This document shows positions 25,648 to 33,001 of a DNA stretch of 64,000 nt, piece after piece (within the stretch, counting starts at the first letter, position 1; every line of letters begins with the position of its first letter). The stretch is from Calditrichaceae bacterium (lineage in GTDB: Bacteria > Calditrichota > Calditrichia > RBG-13-44-9 > J075), in NCBI GenBank assembly GCA_013360445.1, contig JABWBP010000008.1, positions 1 through 64,000 of the forward strand, read 5' to 3'. Below the pieces are notes generated by a model. The model did not search any database, was not told the DNA's origin, and saw only the letters and a program-made list of their open reading frames with translations. The translations under genes were made by a program, and so were the position numbers.

Positions 25648-26520
25648 GTGAGGTGGTTCGGAAAAAAACGGCAGCTGCCCTTTCCCCCCGGGGAGGTGGG
25701 GAGCGGCATCGGGCTGGCGCTTAGCGGCGGGGCCGCCCGGGGAATGGCGCACATCGGGGTGTTGAAGGCGCTTCAGGAAAACCATATTGAAATCGGCTTC
25801 CTGAGCGGAACCAGCATTGGGGCCCTGGTAGCGGCGCTTTATGCGTTTGGCATTTCCCTGGAAGACATCCGCCGGAAAGCGGAGGAGCTGAGCTGGAGCA
25901 GCATCTCCAGCTTGAAAATTTCCCGGAGCGGCCTCTTATCCAACCAGGAAATCGGCGAACTGGTAGAGGGATTTATCGGGAGCGCGAACATCGAAGACGC
26001 GACCCTCCCCCTGGCCATCGTCACCACCGACATTGCCAGCGGCAAGAAAGTAATATTGCGCAGCGGGAACGTCGCACGGGCGGTGCGCGCCAGCACTTCC
26101 GTCCCGGGGATTTTCGTTCCGGTCAAAATCAACGAAAAATTGTTGGTGGACGGGTTTCTGGTAGAGAACCTGCCCCTCTCGCCATTGCGGGAGATGGGCG
26201 CTACGATACTGGTGGGGGTGAACCTGGCCAGGTTGAAGGAGTACCGCGAGCCCAGCGGAATGATCAACATCATTTTGAACGCTTTCGACATTGCCATTGA
26301 CGCCAATACCCTTCTGAATATCGAGGAAGCGGACGTGGTGATCACTCCCCGGCCGAGTGAAATATCCCTGTTAGAATCCGCCAGGCCGGCGGCATTTTAT
26401 GAGGAAGGGTACCGGGCCGCCGCCCTGGCTATCCCGGAGATCCGCAAGACCATCCGGCGCAGTCAAAGGCAAGGGTTCGCATCGGCCTGGCAGCGGATAA
26501 AAGGATTCTTCTCACGATAA
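25648..26520 (+). CDS. Patatin-like phospholipase (RssA family)
   Basis: A 290-residue serine lipid acyl hydrolase. It has the oxyanion glycine loop SGGAARG (26-32), the nucleophile G54-T-S56-I-G58 and the catalytic Asp168 in L-V-D-G-F, so the Ser-Asp dyad is complete. It starts with GTG only 6 bases after the O-methyltransferase stop, hence coupled. There is no signal peptide; members act on membrane lipids from the cytoplasm. A hairpin with a T tract on the opposite strand lies 22 bases downstream. Confidence 0.92.
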   Translation: MRWFGKKRQLPFPPGEVGSGIGLALSGGAARGMAHIGVLKALQENHIEIGFLSGTSIGALVAALYAFGISLEDIRRKAEELSWSSISSLKISRSGLLSNQEIGELVEGFIGSANIEDATLPLAIVTTDIASGKKVILRSGNVARAVRASTSVPGIFVPVKINEKLLVDGFLVENLPLSPLREMGATILVGVNLARLKEYREPSGMINIILNAFDIAIDANTLLNIEEADVVITPRPSEISLLESARPAAFYEEGYRAAALAIPEIRKTIRRSQRQGFASAWQRIKGFFSR

Positions 26521-26542
26521 TTCCCACCCTTAAAAAAATAAA

Positions 26543-26567
26543 AAAGCGGCGCAGGCGGCGCCGCTTT
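26543..26567 (-). terminator. Intrinsic terminator of the Cys-rich protein gene
   Basis: Ten-bp stem AAAGCGGCGC / GCGCCGCTTT with a 5-nt loop. On the minus strand the stem is followed by TTTATTTTTTT, a strong terminator for the gene ending at 26606. On the plus strand the A-rich side precedes the stem, so it may work weakly for the patatin gene too. Confidence 0.8.
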
Positions 26568-26605
26568 CGATTTCAACTCGATTTTATAAAGAATTTCCGG
26601 GACAG

Positions 26606-26968
26606 TTACTCCGCACTGGTCAGCGCGGGCGAGGCATCTTTGGGGGTTTGCTCGCTGCCGGCCATGGTCGCGGTAGCGGATTTGGAAGATTTGGAGGGAC
26701 AGGAAGCGCTGCGGGCCGACGCTTGCATTGTTTTCGACGTGGCGCAGCAGCCGCCGGTGTAGGGACAATCTTTTTCGGATGCCTGGCTGGCCGCGGCAAC
26801 GGTTACACTGCTCTCATCGCAGGAGGCGGCGCAGGGATCATTAACGGTTTTGGCAACCGCAGCATTTTCTTTGCTGCTGCACCACATATCGGAACTGCTA
26901 AGAACCACCCCGGAGAGCAGCAGCACCCCGGCAATTACCGGAACCCATATATACAGAGATTTTTTCAT
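26606..26968 (-). CDS. Small membrane-anchored cysteine-rich protein
   Basis: A 120-residue protein I do not recognise. It has an N-terminal membrane anchor (LYIWVPVIAGVLLLSGVVLSS) and an exported tail rich in Ser, Ala, Lys and Cys. Seven cysteines follow the anchor: DMWCSS, NDPCAASCDESS, KDCPYTGGCCATS and ASCPS. The C-x3-C and C-x5-CC arrangement could bind metal; low complexity argues against a globular enzyme. A good terminator follows. Possibly a metal-handling or cell-surface protein, which is inference only. Confidence 0.7.
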   Translation of the reverse strand: MKKSLYIWVPVIAGVLLLSGVVLSSSDMWCSSKENAAVAKTVNDPCAASCDESSVTVAAASQASEKDCPYTGGCCATSKTMQASARSASCPSKSSKSATATMAGSEQTPKDASPALTSAE

Positions 26969-27040
26969 CGTCGCACCCTTTCTTTGGTTTAAGAAACTCC
27001 CGTAACAATAATCATTGCGTTTGGGTAAAGCAACTAATTT

Positions 27041-27775
27041 TTAGACCGAATTCAACAATTCTTCAACCGCCTGGTTCAGAACGCTCCAGCAGCCCTCGCA
27101 GGTTTCCGCGCCCAGGTCCACGTTTGCAGAAACCTCGCCCCCGGGGTGCACAAGACGGCGATATTTTCGCAGTGGAAAACTAAATTTAACCGGGTCGATT
27201 TTGATCCAACCCAGTTCGAGCGCCGCGGCAATCAACTCGCTGAGATTCCAATCCTGAATCGCCCGGCCTTTAGCAGGGGCGCGTTTGGCGCGGGATACTT
27301 CCCCGGGGCTCAACAGGGCGCGAGAGAGGAGCAGCGCTTCCAGCACGCTGCCCATCAGGATCACTGAAGACAGGCAGGCCCCGGCGTTCAGGCAGGTCTG
27401 GATTTCCAGCCAGCGATCGCGGAGAATGGATTCCAGCCCGGGTATGGCAGAGGTCAGGGGGGAAAAATCCGGCGCCGGAACGATCGTTCCCCGGGAACGC
27501 ACTATTCCGCTTTTCAAAAGCTTGAGGGCGGTTTTGGCGTAGGTTGCCAATATCCGCACCCGTTGTTCCGGGGTTCCAACTCTGAGGGCCTCATCCCGGT
27601 CGAAGCGGGCTATCAAATGCCGCGACTCCGGCGACAACCCGGCCAGCAAGGTACGGAATTCCGCGATTTTCAAATCCAGCTCGTTTCCGTCAGCAAATCG
27701 TTGGAAAGCCACCCGGCCGCTCGAGTCGATCAATTCAGCTAAAAAAGCTTCAAACCAATGTTCCAGTTGTTGCAT
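27041..27775 (-). CDS. Unknown protein with HEPN-like C-terminal half
   Basis: A 244-residue soluble protein without a family name that I can assign. The C-terminal half reads RWLEIQTCLNAGACLSSVILMGSVLEALLLSRALL ... WNLSELIAAALELGWI ... LRKYRRLVHPGGE, the helical pattern of HEPN/DUF4145-like domains. The R-x(n)-H motif typical of HEPN ribonucleases is matched by RKYRRLVH. The N-terminal half is helical with no motif. There is no nucleotidyltransferase partner next door; neighbours are the Cys-rich protein and HU. Confidence 0.65.
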   Translation of the reverse strand: MQQLEHWFEAFLAELIDSSGRVAFQRFADGNELDLKIAEFRTLLAGLSPESRHLIARFDRDEALRVGTPEQRVRILATYAKTALKLLKSGIVRSRGTIVPAPDFSPLTSAIPGLESILRDRWLEIQTCLNAGACLSSVILMGSVLEALLLSRALLSPGEVSRAKRAPAKGRAIQDWNLSELIAAALELGWIKIDPVKFSFPLRKYRRLVHPGGEVSANVDLGAETCEGCWSVLNQAVEELLNSV

Positions 27776-27976
27776 GAGTTGGGGTATTATAGTTTAGGCT
27801 CAAAAGCCCCCGCTTAGCCGAGTTTGGCATCTTCATCCCGCCCTATGCTTGCAGAAGAAATGAACGCGTTGGCTGAATGAAACGATAGTGGTGTCTGGGG
27901 AAAAAGGAAGTGATAATAATTGAAAAAGGGGAAAAGCAACCTTTGCGGCAGTGCATAAAACCATCACCGCTTTGAG

Positions 27977-28005
27977 ATATGCTGGCCTGCAAGAGGCCAG
28001 CATAT
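27977..28005 (-). terminator. Stem-loop downstream of the HU gene
   Basis: An 11-bp perfect stem ATATGCTGGCC / GGCCAGCATAT with loop TGCAAGA stands 22 bases beyond the HU stop codon. No T tract follows on the minus strand, so termination or message protection is likely but not certain. The rest of 27776-27976 shows no gene. Confidence 0.5.
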
Positions 28006-28027
28006 TCTACAGTATATCCAAAAACAA

Positions 28028-28300
28028 CTACTTTACCGACGTTTTAAGATCTTTGCCAGGCTTAAAAGAGGGCACCTTGCGGGCAGGAATTTTCAGCTTG
28101 GCGCCGGTTCTGGGATTGCGCGCTTCCCTGGCAGCGCGTTTGGTTACCTTGAAACTGCCAAACCCAACCAGGTTTACCGAACCGCCTTTCTTCAGTTCCT
28201 TGGTAACCGCTTCAACAAAGCTGGTCAAGAAACTTTCTGCATCTTTTTTAGTCAACCCGGTTTTCTGCGCAAGCGCGTCGATCAGTTCCTTACGATTCAT
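28028..28300 (-). CDS. HU-family DNA-binding protein
   Basis: A 90-residue histone-like protein that bends and compacts DNA as a dimer. The dimer core (MNRKELIDALAQKTGLTKKDAESFLTSFVEAVTKELKKG) and the DNA-contacting arm (GFGSFKVTKRAAREARNPRTGAKLKIPARKVPSFKPGKDLK) are both complete, including the R-N-P tip. IHF-type substitutions are not obvious, so HU is preferred. Its own promoter lies at 28352-28380 and a AGGAGG ribosome-binding site (28306-28313 region) precedes the start. Confidence 0.96.
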   Translation of the reverse strand: MNRKELIDALAQKTGLTKKDAESFLTSFVEAVTKELKKGGSVNLVGFGSFKVTKRAAREARNPRTGAKLKIPARKVPSFKPGKDLKTSVK

Positions 28301-28351
28301 TTTTCAAACCTCCTGTTAGTGTTATACCTATTTGAATTTAGCAGGCGCATG

Positions 28352-28380
28352 AATATCTTAAATATAAACAATAATGTCAA
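28352..28380 (-). promoter_or_regulatory. Promoter of the HU gene
   Basis: On the minus strand TTGACA (28375-28380) and GATATT (28352-28357) are 17 bases apart, about 50 bases before the HU start codon. The region is AT-rich. Confidence 0.55.
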
Positions 28381-28515
28381 GAGAAATTATTGAATTAAGC
28401 ACGATTTGAAGCCATTTTGGGGGGGGTGTAAAAAGGAAAACTGGCTGGCGAGAGGGTTTGGGAATAAAAGCGGGTAAGGTAAACAGATGCAAGGAGAAGC
28501 GGAAAATAGAGCCGT

Positions 28516-28815
28516 TCAATTTTTCCTGGAACGAACTTTTTTCAAGAAATCGCGCCATTCGTTGCTCTCCAGCATCCGTTCGGCAATTTCTTCCAGGACT
28601 TCGTCCTTATCATAGAATTTTTCCTTAATCCGCTGTATGATAAGCTCTACCTTCTCCGGCGACAAAGAAGAATCGGGGTAGGTGGGGTTCAGGGGTTTAT
28701 CTGTTTTCACCGAATTGCTCTTTCCCGGGGTTTCGTCTTTAGGTAAACGTTTAGCCATTTCTATCCTATCTGCAGTGACGTCATATCCTGGATTATCAAC
28801 CGAGTTAAGCTTCAT
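28516..28815 (-). CDS. FlgM-like anti-sigma-28 candidate
   Basis: A 99-residue, mostly disordered then helical protein. The C-terminal part LSPEKVELIIQRIKEKFYDKDEVLEEIAERML has the pattern of FlgM (S-x-x-K-V-x-x-I-x-x-x-I-x-x-G-x-Y-x-x-D-x-x-x-I-A-x-x-x-L), the anti-sigma factor that holds sigma-28 until the flagellar hook is built. The N-terminal half is polar and likely unfolded, as in FlgM. The neighbours, a sigma region-4 protein and FliW on the same strand, support this reading. GTG at 28851 gives an alternative longer start. Similarity is only motif-level. Confidence 0.5.
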   Translation of the reverse strand: MKLNSVDNPGYDVTADRIEMAKRLPKDETPGKSNSVKTDKPLNPTYPDSSLSPEKVELIIQRIKEKFYDKDEVLEEIAERMLESNEWRDFLKKVRSRKN

Positions 28816-28872
28816 TGCGGCGTTGATACGGATGATGACCCTTGAACGCACATTTACTCATAGCTTTTTTCA

Positions 28873-29085
28873 TCAACAACTTACAGCTTTGGATATTTCA
28901 ATATTATTTATCACGTCTCGTTTTGTTTTATCTATAATATCGAATACTTCAAGATTCACTTTAGTCAATTTTTTTTTAATGTGCTCCCGGTCGCATTTGG
29001 GCGTGGTACGGATTTCTAAAACCAGCGCAGTTAGGTTAAGGGGGGAAGATTCGGAATTTTTCTTAGAAGAATTAGCAGAAAAAAA
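28873..29085 (-). pseudogene. Open frame without start, gene remnant
   Basis: Seventy open codons on the minus strand read ...LNLTALVLEIRTTPKCDREHIKKKLTKVNLEVFDIIDKTKRDVINNIEISKAVSC, protein-like in composition (ELxIRT..K..R..IxKKL), with no ATG, GTG or TTG after the preceding stop. A run of nine A on this strand lies inside, where a frameshift could be hidden. It sits between the sigma-like and FlgM-like genes, where one more member of the cluster would be expected. I do not recognise it. Confidence 0.3.
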
Positions 29086-29241
29086 TCAAATGCAGGAGGC
29101 AGGGAGACGCTCTCCTGATTCAATGATGGGAAATCCACAGGAAGCATGGAGGGCGATGGCAGGGTAACAAAACCGAAAGTTTTCAGAATGCCGGGCAGCC
29201 AAAATCATGGCCGGCGCTTACCGGGAAGGGCGGGGGAATGA

Positions 29242-29499
29242 TCAGAAAGGGTCGGGGGCGACCCGCTGCATTTGTTCTTTACGGGGGTGGAGGCGCAGCA
29301 CTTTCGAGAAGACCGTGTTTAGCATCATGCGAACCTCTTCGATGTCTTTTTGCAGCAGCGCCGCAATCTCCCCGGCGGATAACGATTCGTAAAAACAGAG
29401 GCCCGCCAATATTTGCTCTTCCGGTTCCAATTGTTTTAGCCGGAGCTTCAATTTTTGTATATCAAGACTGATTTCTGGAGCGGGTTTTCGAGATGGCAT
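29242..29499 (-). CDS. Sigma-70 region 4-like HTH protein
   Basis: An 85-residue protein whose centre (LEPEEQILAGLCFYESLSAGEIAALLQKDIEEVRMMLNTVFSKVLRL) matches region 4 of sigma-70 factors: L-P-x-x-x-x-x-x-x-L-x-x-x-E-x-L-S-x-x-E-I-A-x-x-L and a recognition helix. Region 2, needed for -10 binding, is absent, so it is not a full sigma factor. It could be a regulator or an evolutionary remnant of a flagellar sigma factor. It is 52 bases downstream of FliW on the same strand. Confidence 0.6.
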   Translation of the reverse strand: MPSRKPAPEISLDIQKLKLRLKQLEPEEQILAGLCFYESLSAGEIAALLQKDIEEVRMMLNTVFSKVLRLHPRKEQMQRVAPDPF

Positions 29500-29551
29500 T
29501 TCGGAACTCTCCCTTTTTAAATCCTTTTTTATGCCTCCAATTTAACCTGCC

Positions 29552-29968
29552 TCATAGCAACGGCTGGTTAACCGGCAAATTGTCGGATTCCAATATGATT
29601 TGTTTCCCTTCCTTGAGGTGGTGGTCGATTATTATCGGGCTTTTCAAATTGATGGTCGCCGTTCCCATCTCATTCTTCAAGTTGACGACGCAGAAAATGT
29701 CGAGCATTTCAGCCGCCGAAAATAGCCGTTGGAGCAATTCCGCGGGCAGTTCTTTGCCAAAATCGGCATGGATGGTAAATGGATTCAGTACCGGCAGCGT
29801 CGCTTTGCGGTCATCTACGGACACCAACCCGCGAAAAGGCCTATAGTCTTCTTTGTCAACGATCACGAACCGCCGGCAATCTTCAAAACCGATTGCTCCT
29901 TTCGGAAAAAAAATCAAGGCATCTTCCGAAAATTCTATTTCTCCAAACAGGTTCGTAACAAGCTTCAT
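29552..29968 (-). CDS. fliW: Flagellar assembly factor FliW
   Basis: A 138-residue FliW. Recognised by FGEIEFSEDALIFFPKGAIGFEDCRRFVIVD, the block LVSVDDRKATLPVLNPF and the end LKSPIIIDHHLKEGKQIILESDNLPVNQPLL. FliW binds the regulator CsrA and flagellin, so that hook completion controls flagellin translation. ATG 29968 is chosen because the family starts there and GGAG lies 6 bases upstream; the frame stays open to 30136. CsrA and flagellin genes are not in the window. It heads a small minus-strand cluster with a sigma region-4 protein and a FlgM-like protein. Confidence 0.9.
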   Translation of the reverse strand: MKLVTNLFGEIEFSEDALIFFPKGAIGFEDCRRFVIVDKEDYRPFRGLVSVDDRKATLPVLNPFTIHADFGKELPAELLQRLFSAAEMLDIFCVVNLKNEMGTATINLKSPIIIDHHLKEGKQIILESDNLPVNQPLL

Positions 29969-30234
29969 CAAATTCTCCGGTGTTTTTTTGCTTCGGTTTC
30001 CGTTTCCCGCAGATGCGAATCTGTCTTCGTTCCCTTCAGTGATTTTCAAAATATGAACCTTTATCCCTCTATATTGTGCTTCTCCGCACGGACTCGAAAA
30101 AACTGCTGCAACCACCGACCCCCTGCGGGCTGCCAAATATTTTTTGAGCGGGAATGATTCTATTCCCGCGGGGGCATCGCAATTCCCTGGCGCTATTGTT
30201 TAACTCAGCAAAAATATTTAGGTAGGCTTCCTGC

Positions 30235-30365
30235 CTGGCGTCGTGGTCTAAATGAAGATTCCCTGACCTTGCGGATACCTCCCTTCCCCCCGGCTCCGAA
30301 AAGTGACGGCTTTAACCGGAAAGCCATCCCCGGGGTTCCGCAACTCCTGAGAGCAATATCGCCAA
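30235..30365 (-). ncRNA. Candidate structured RNA (riboswitch-like)
   Basis: The minus strand of this non-coding stretch folds into a closed domain: a closing helix TTGGCG/CGCCAG, a small hairpin CTC-tcag-GAG, then GCGGAACCCCGG pairing with CCGGGG(GGAAGG) around an inner hairpin GGCTTT/AAAGCC, and a downstream segment GGGAATCTTCATTTAGACC. The order and some conserved-looking bases recall the c-di-AMP (ydaO) riboswitch, but the match is loose. It reads toward fliW, about 265 bases away. The rest of 29969-30483 holds no gene. Confidence 0.3.
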
Positions 30366-30483
30366 TCTCGATAGTTCTATTTGAGGTAAAAGTCATAAAT
30401 TCCCTCGCGCCGGATTTTACAAATGAGCGGGCGCCCTTAAGTCAGCAAAAAAGAGGCAAATAGCGAACATCGTTGTCGAGGAA

Positions 30484-31668
30484 TTATCCCCCGGAGGAGG
30501 GGTCTTCCGCTTCCGCCCCGGGCGGGGTGTCATCTTCGGGGTTATCAAGGTAGCCGTGGGGAAGCGCCACTTTTTGCGGAGGGGTGTTCTTCCCGCGCGG
30601 CATCCTTAAATTGCCGGGCGGAAAAGGCTCTTCGGGAGGGACATTTGCCAGGATTTGTTCCAGGTCTGCCAGGGTTTCGATGCGCAGCAGCAGGGGGCGC
30701 AAGCGCGCTTCGCTGGCAAATCCTTCGATATACCATCCCGCGTGTTTGCGAAAAGCGAAAATAGCCGGTTTTTCACCCTGCCACCGGCATAATAACTGCG
30801 CGTGTTGGATCATGATTTCGGCCACTTCTCCCAGGGTGGGAGGCGGTTGAGGCTCCCGGCCTTCAAAAACGTCTGCCAAATCGCGGAACAGCCAGGGACG
30901 CCCCAGGCAGCCCCGCCCCACCACCACCCCGTCGCACCCGGTAGAACGCATCATTCGCAGGGCATCCCAGGCTTCCCAAATATCGCCGTTGCCTAACACC
31001 GGGATGTTGGGTAGAGCCTCCTTTAAGCGGGCGATGGCCTCCCAGCGGGCGGCGCCGCCATATAGCTGGGCGGCGGTGCGGGCGTGCAGGGCCACAGCGG
31101 CGCAGCCTTCTTCTTCGGCAATTTTACCCGCGCCCAGGTAGGTGAGGCGCGCTTCGTCGATGCCCATGCGGAATTTCAGGGTTACCGGGACCGCCCCGGC
31201 GTTGCGAACCGCCGCCCGAACCAGTTTGCGCAGCAAGTTCGGTTTCAAGGGAATGGCCGCTCCCCCGCCTTTGCGGGTCACTTTGCGCACCGGGCAGCCG
31301 AAGTTGAGATCGATATGGTCCACCCGGCGCTCCTGCACCAGTTGGGCAACCGCTTCGCCGAGGTAACAGGGATCCACCCCGTAGAGCTGCAAGCTGCGCG
31401 GCGCTTCCCCCGGGGCAAATTCGGCCAGTTTTAAGGTGGCGGGATCTCTTTGCGCCAGCAGCCGGGCGGTAATCATCTCGCTGACGTACAACCCCGCCCC
31501 GAAGCGGCGGCAAAGGGCGCGGAAAGGCGCGTTGGTGATGCCGGCCATGGGCGCCAGCGCCACCGGCGGCCACACCTTGAGGGGGCCGATGGAAAGCGGC
31601 TTGAATTCCCCGGGGCGAGCCGGGAGAACCCCGCGGTTGGCCGCGCTTCTATGGGCTTCTCGATTCAT
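30484..31668 (-). CDS. tRNA-dihydrouridine synthase (DusB-like)
   Basis: A 394-residue FMN enzyme reducing uridines in tRNA. The signatures are all present: LAPMAGITNAPFRALC, the catalytic cysteine in L-N-F-G-C-P-V-R-K-V (family: NxGCPxxxV), TLKFRMGID, ALHARTAAQLYGGAARWEAI, GNGDI and GVVVGRGCLGRPWLF. The C-terminal tail beyond residue 340 is longer than usual, polar and proline-rich (PPGNLRMPRGKNTPP ... EDPSSGG). Starts at 31691 and a TTG at 31779 are in frame; ATG 31668 leaves a normal N-terminal lead. It is not next to fis or other usual partners. Confidence 0.93.
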   Translation of the reverse strand: MNREAHRSAANRGVLPARPGEFKPLSIGPLKVWPPVALAPMAGITNAPFRALCRRFGAGLYVSEMITARLLAQRDPATLKLAEFAPGEAPRSLQLYGVDPCYLGEAVAQLVQERRVDHIDLNFGCPVRKVTRKGGGAAIPLKPNLLRKLVRAAVRNAGAVPVTLKFRMGIDEARLTYLGAGKIAEEEGCAAVALHARTAAQLYGGAARWEAIARLKEALPNIPVLGNGDIWEAWDALRMMRSTGCDGVVVGRGCLGRPWLFRDLADVFEGREPQPPPTLGEVAEIMIQHAQLLCRWQGEKPAIFAFRKHAGWYIEGFASEARLRPLLLRIETLADLEQILANVPPEEPFPPGNLRMPRGKNTPPQKVALPHGYLDNPEDDTPPGAEAEDPSSGG

Positions 31669-31841
31669 GGCGGCAATATACGAATCAATCATTCTGCCAT
31701 AAAGAACCTTATTCCTGGATTCTTCCGGCTGAATTTTGCATATTTTAGCCCGCTTCGACAATGGGTTGAAAGCGTTCAAAAGGCGATAACCGTATTTGCA
31801 AACATCAAAACAAGCAAGTCAAAACAAAAACGGCCTTTCCC

Positions 31842-32810
31842 ATGAATATAACCTCCAAAAACCTGCTTTGCCTGGCGAAGGGATTGCTTCTCCTGGCCGG
31901 AATAAGCGGCTGCGCACAAGCCGATTCGCCGCTTACTTCAACCGATTTTTACACGGCCTACCAGGACATTGAAGCGGTTCAGCGCGCCGCGGCGCAAAAA
32001 GAAATCGACCCGGAAATCCTGGGATTTTTGTCTTCGCCCGCCAACCCCATCGACCTGAAGGCGGCGGTGGTGAACGCGCTTTCCTGGGATATTACCGCGG
32101 CGCAAAACGCCAGATCTTACCGCCTGTTCCTGCACGAATTCCACCAGGCCGGCGGCGAGGAGGAGCTTCTCGATAAGCTTAGCACAGATGAGCTGCTCTG
32201 CTTAGGCTATTTAACCGCCCTGGGGAATTACTTTGAGCCGGATAGCGCCCTCCCCTGGCTGCGGGCCGCCCGGGAAAAAAATCCCGCCAGCCTTACCGTT
32301 TCCCTGATTTTGGCTCTAACGGAAGCGCAAATCGCCATGGATACGGACTGGTGCCGGGTCTGGCGGTTGGGCGAGGCGGTCTTCGACGACCCCCGGCTAA
32401 CGCCGGACATACGCCCGGAGGCGGTGGGCATCGTTAAAGATTACCTGATCCTTTATAAGGATTATTGCGACCCGGAAACCCTGCCGGGAACGCGCTCGGC
32501 GGAGGGGAAAGACCCCTGTGAGAACGCCCGGACCCAGGCGGAATTGAACGAATGCGCCGCCCGGCAATTCCGGGATGCGGACGAAGATTTGGTGCATATT
32601 TATAACGAAATCGCCGCTTCGCTAAGCCCAGGGATTCTGGAAAGTTTAGAGGCGGAACAGAGCGCCTGGATGCAGCTCCGGGAAGCGCATTGCGATTCCC
32701 TGGCGTCCGAGTACGAAGGCGGCAGCATTTATCCCTTGATGTACTACAACTGCCTGCGCGAGATGGTCGAAAACCGCATCATGGAATTACGGATGCAATT
32801 CCCGGATTAG
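31842..32810 (+). CDS. Lipoprotein with C-terminal LprI (DUF1311) domain
   Basis: A 322-residue lipoprotein: signal peptide with lipobox LLLLAGISGC, so the mature protein starts at a lipidated Cys near 26. Residues about 30-215 are helical and unassigned. Residues about 225-322 match the lysozyme-inhibitor LprI family, with paired cysteines DPCENARTQAELNECAARQF ... HCDSLASEYEGGSIYPLMYYNCL. The domain would act in the periplasm or at the outer membrane; lysozyme inhibition is only the family name's implication. It stands alone, divergent from Dus. Confidence 0.85.
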   Translation: MNITSKNLLCLAKGLLLLAGISGCAQADSPLTSTDFYTAYQDIEAVQRAAAQKEIDPEILGFLSSPANPIDLKAAVVNALSWDITAAQNARSYRLFLHEFHQAGGEEELLDKLSTDELLCLGYLTALGNYFEPDSALPWLRAAREKNPASLTVSLILALTEAQIAMDTDWCRVWRLGEAVFDDPRLTPDIRPEAVGIVKDYLILYKDYCDPETLPGTRSAEGKDPCENARTQAELNECAARQFRDADEDLVHIYNEIAASLSPGILESLEAEQSAWMQLREAHCDSLASEYEGGSIYPLMYYNCLREMVENRIMELRMQFPD

Positions 32811-33001
32811 ACGGGGGGCGGCAGGCCGCACCCCAAAGGCGCCGCCACACCACGCTCTACCCTTTAGGCGCAGATGCCTAAACTGGGGATTGGCGTATCA
32901 AATGCCGGAATCGGAAAAGGTTGAGCCACCCGAATTGTAACTCCGCCTTCAGCAGTATCATTCATAGTGACGGCGCTTACCCTCTTCAAACCTCGGCTCC
33001 T

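Noticed and set aside
29969-30136. Longer N-terminus for FliW.
   Set aside because: The family starts at MKLVTN and a GGAG site precedes ATG 29968.
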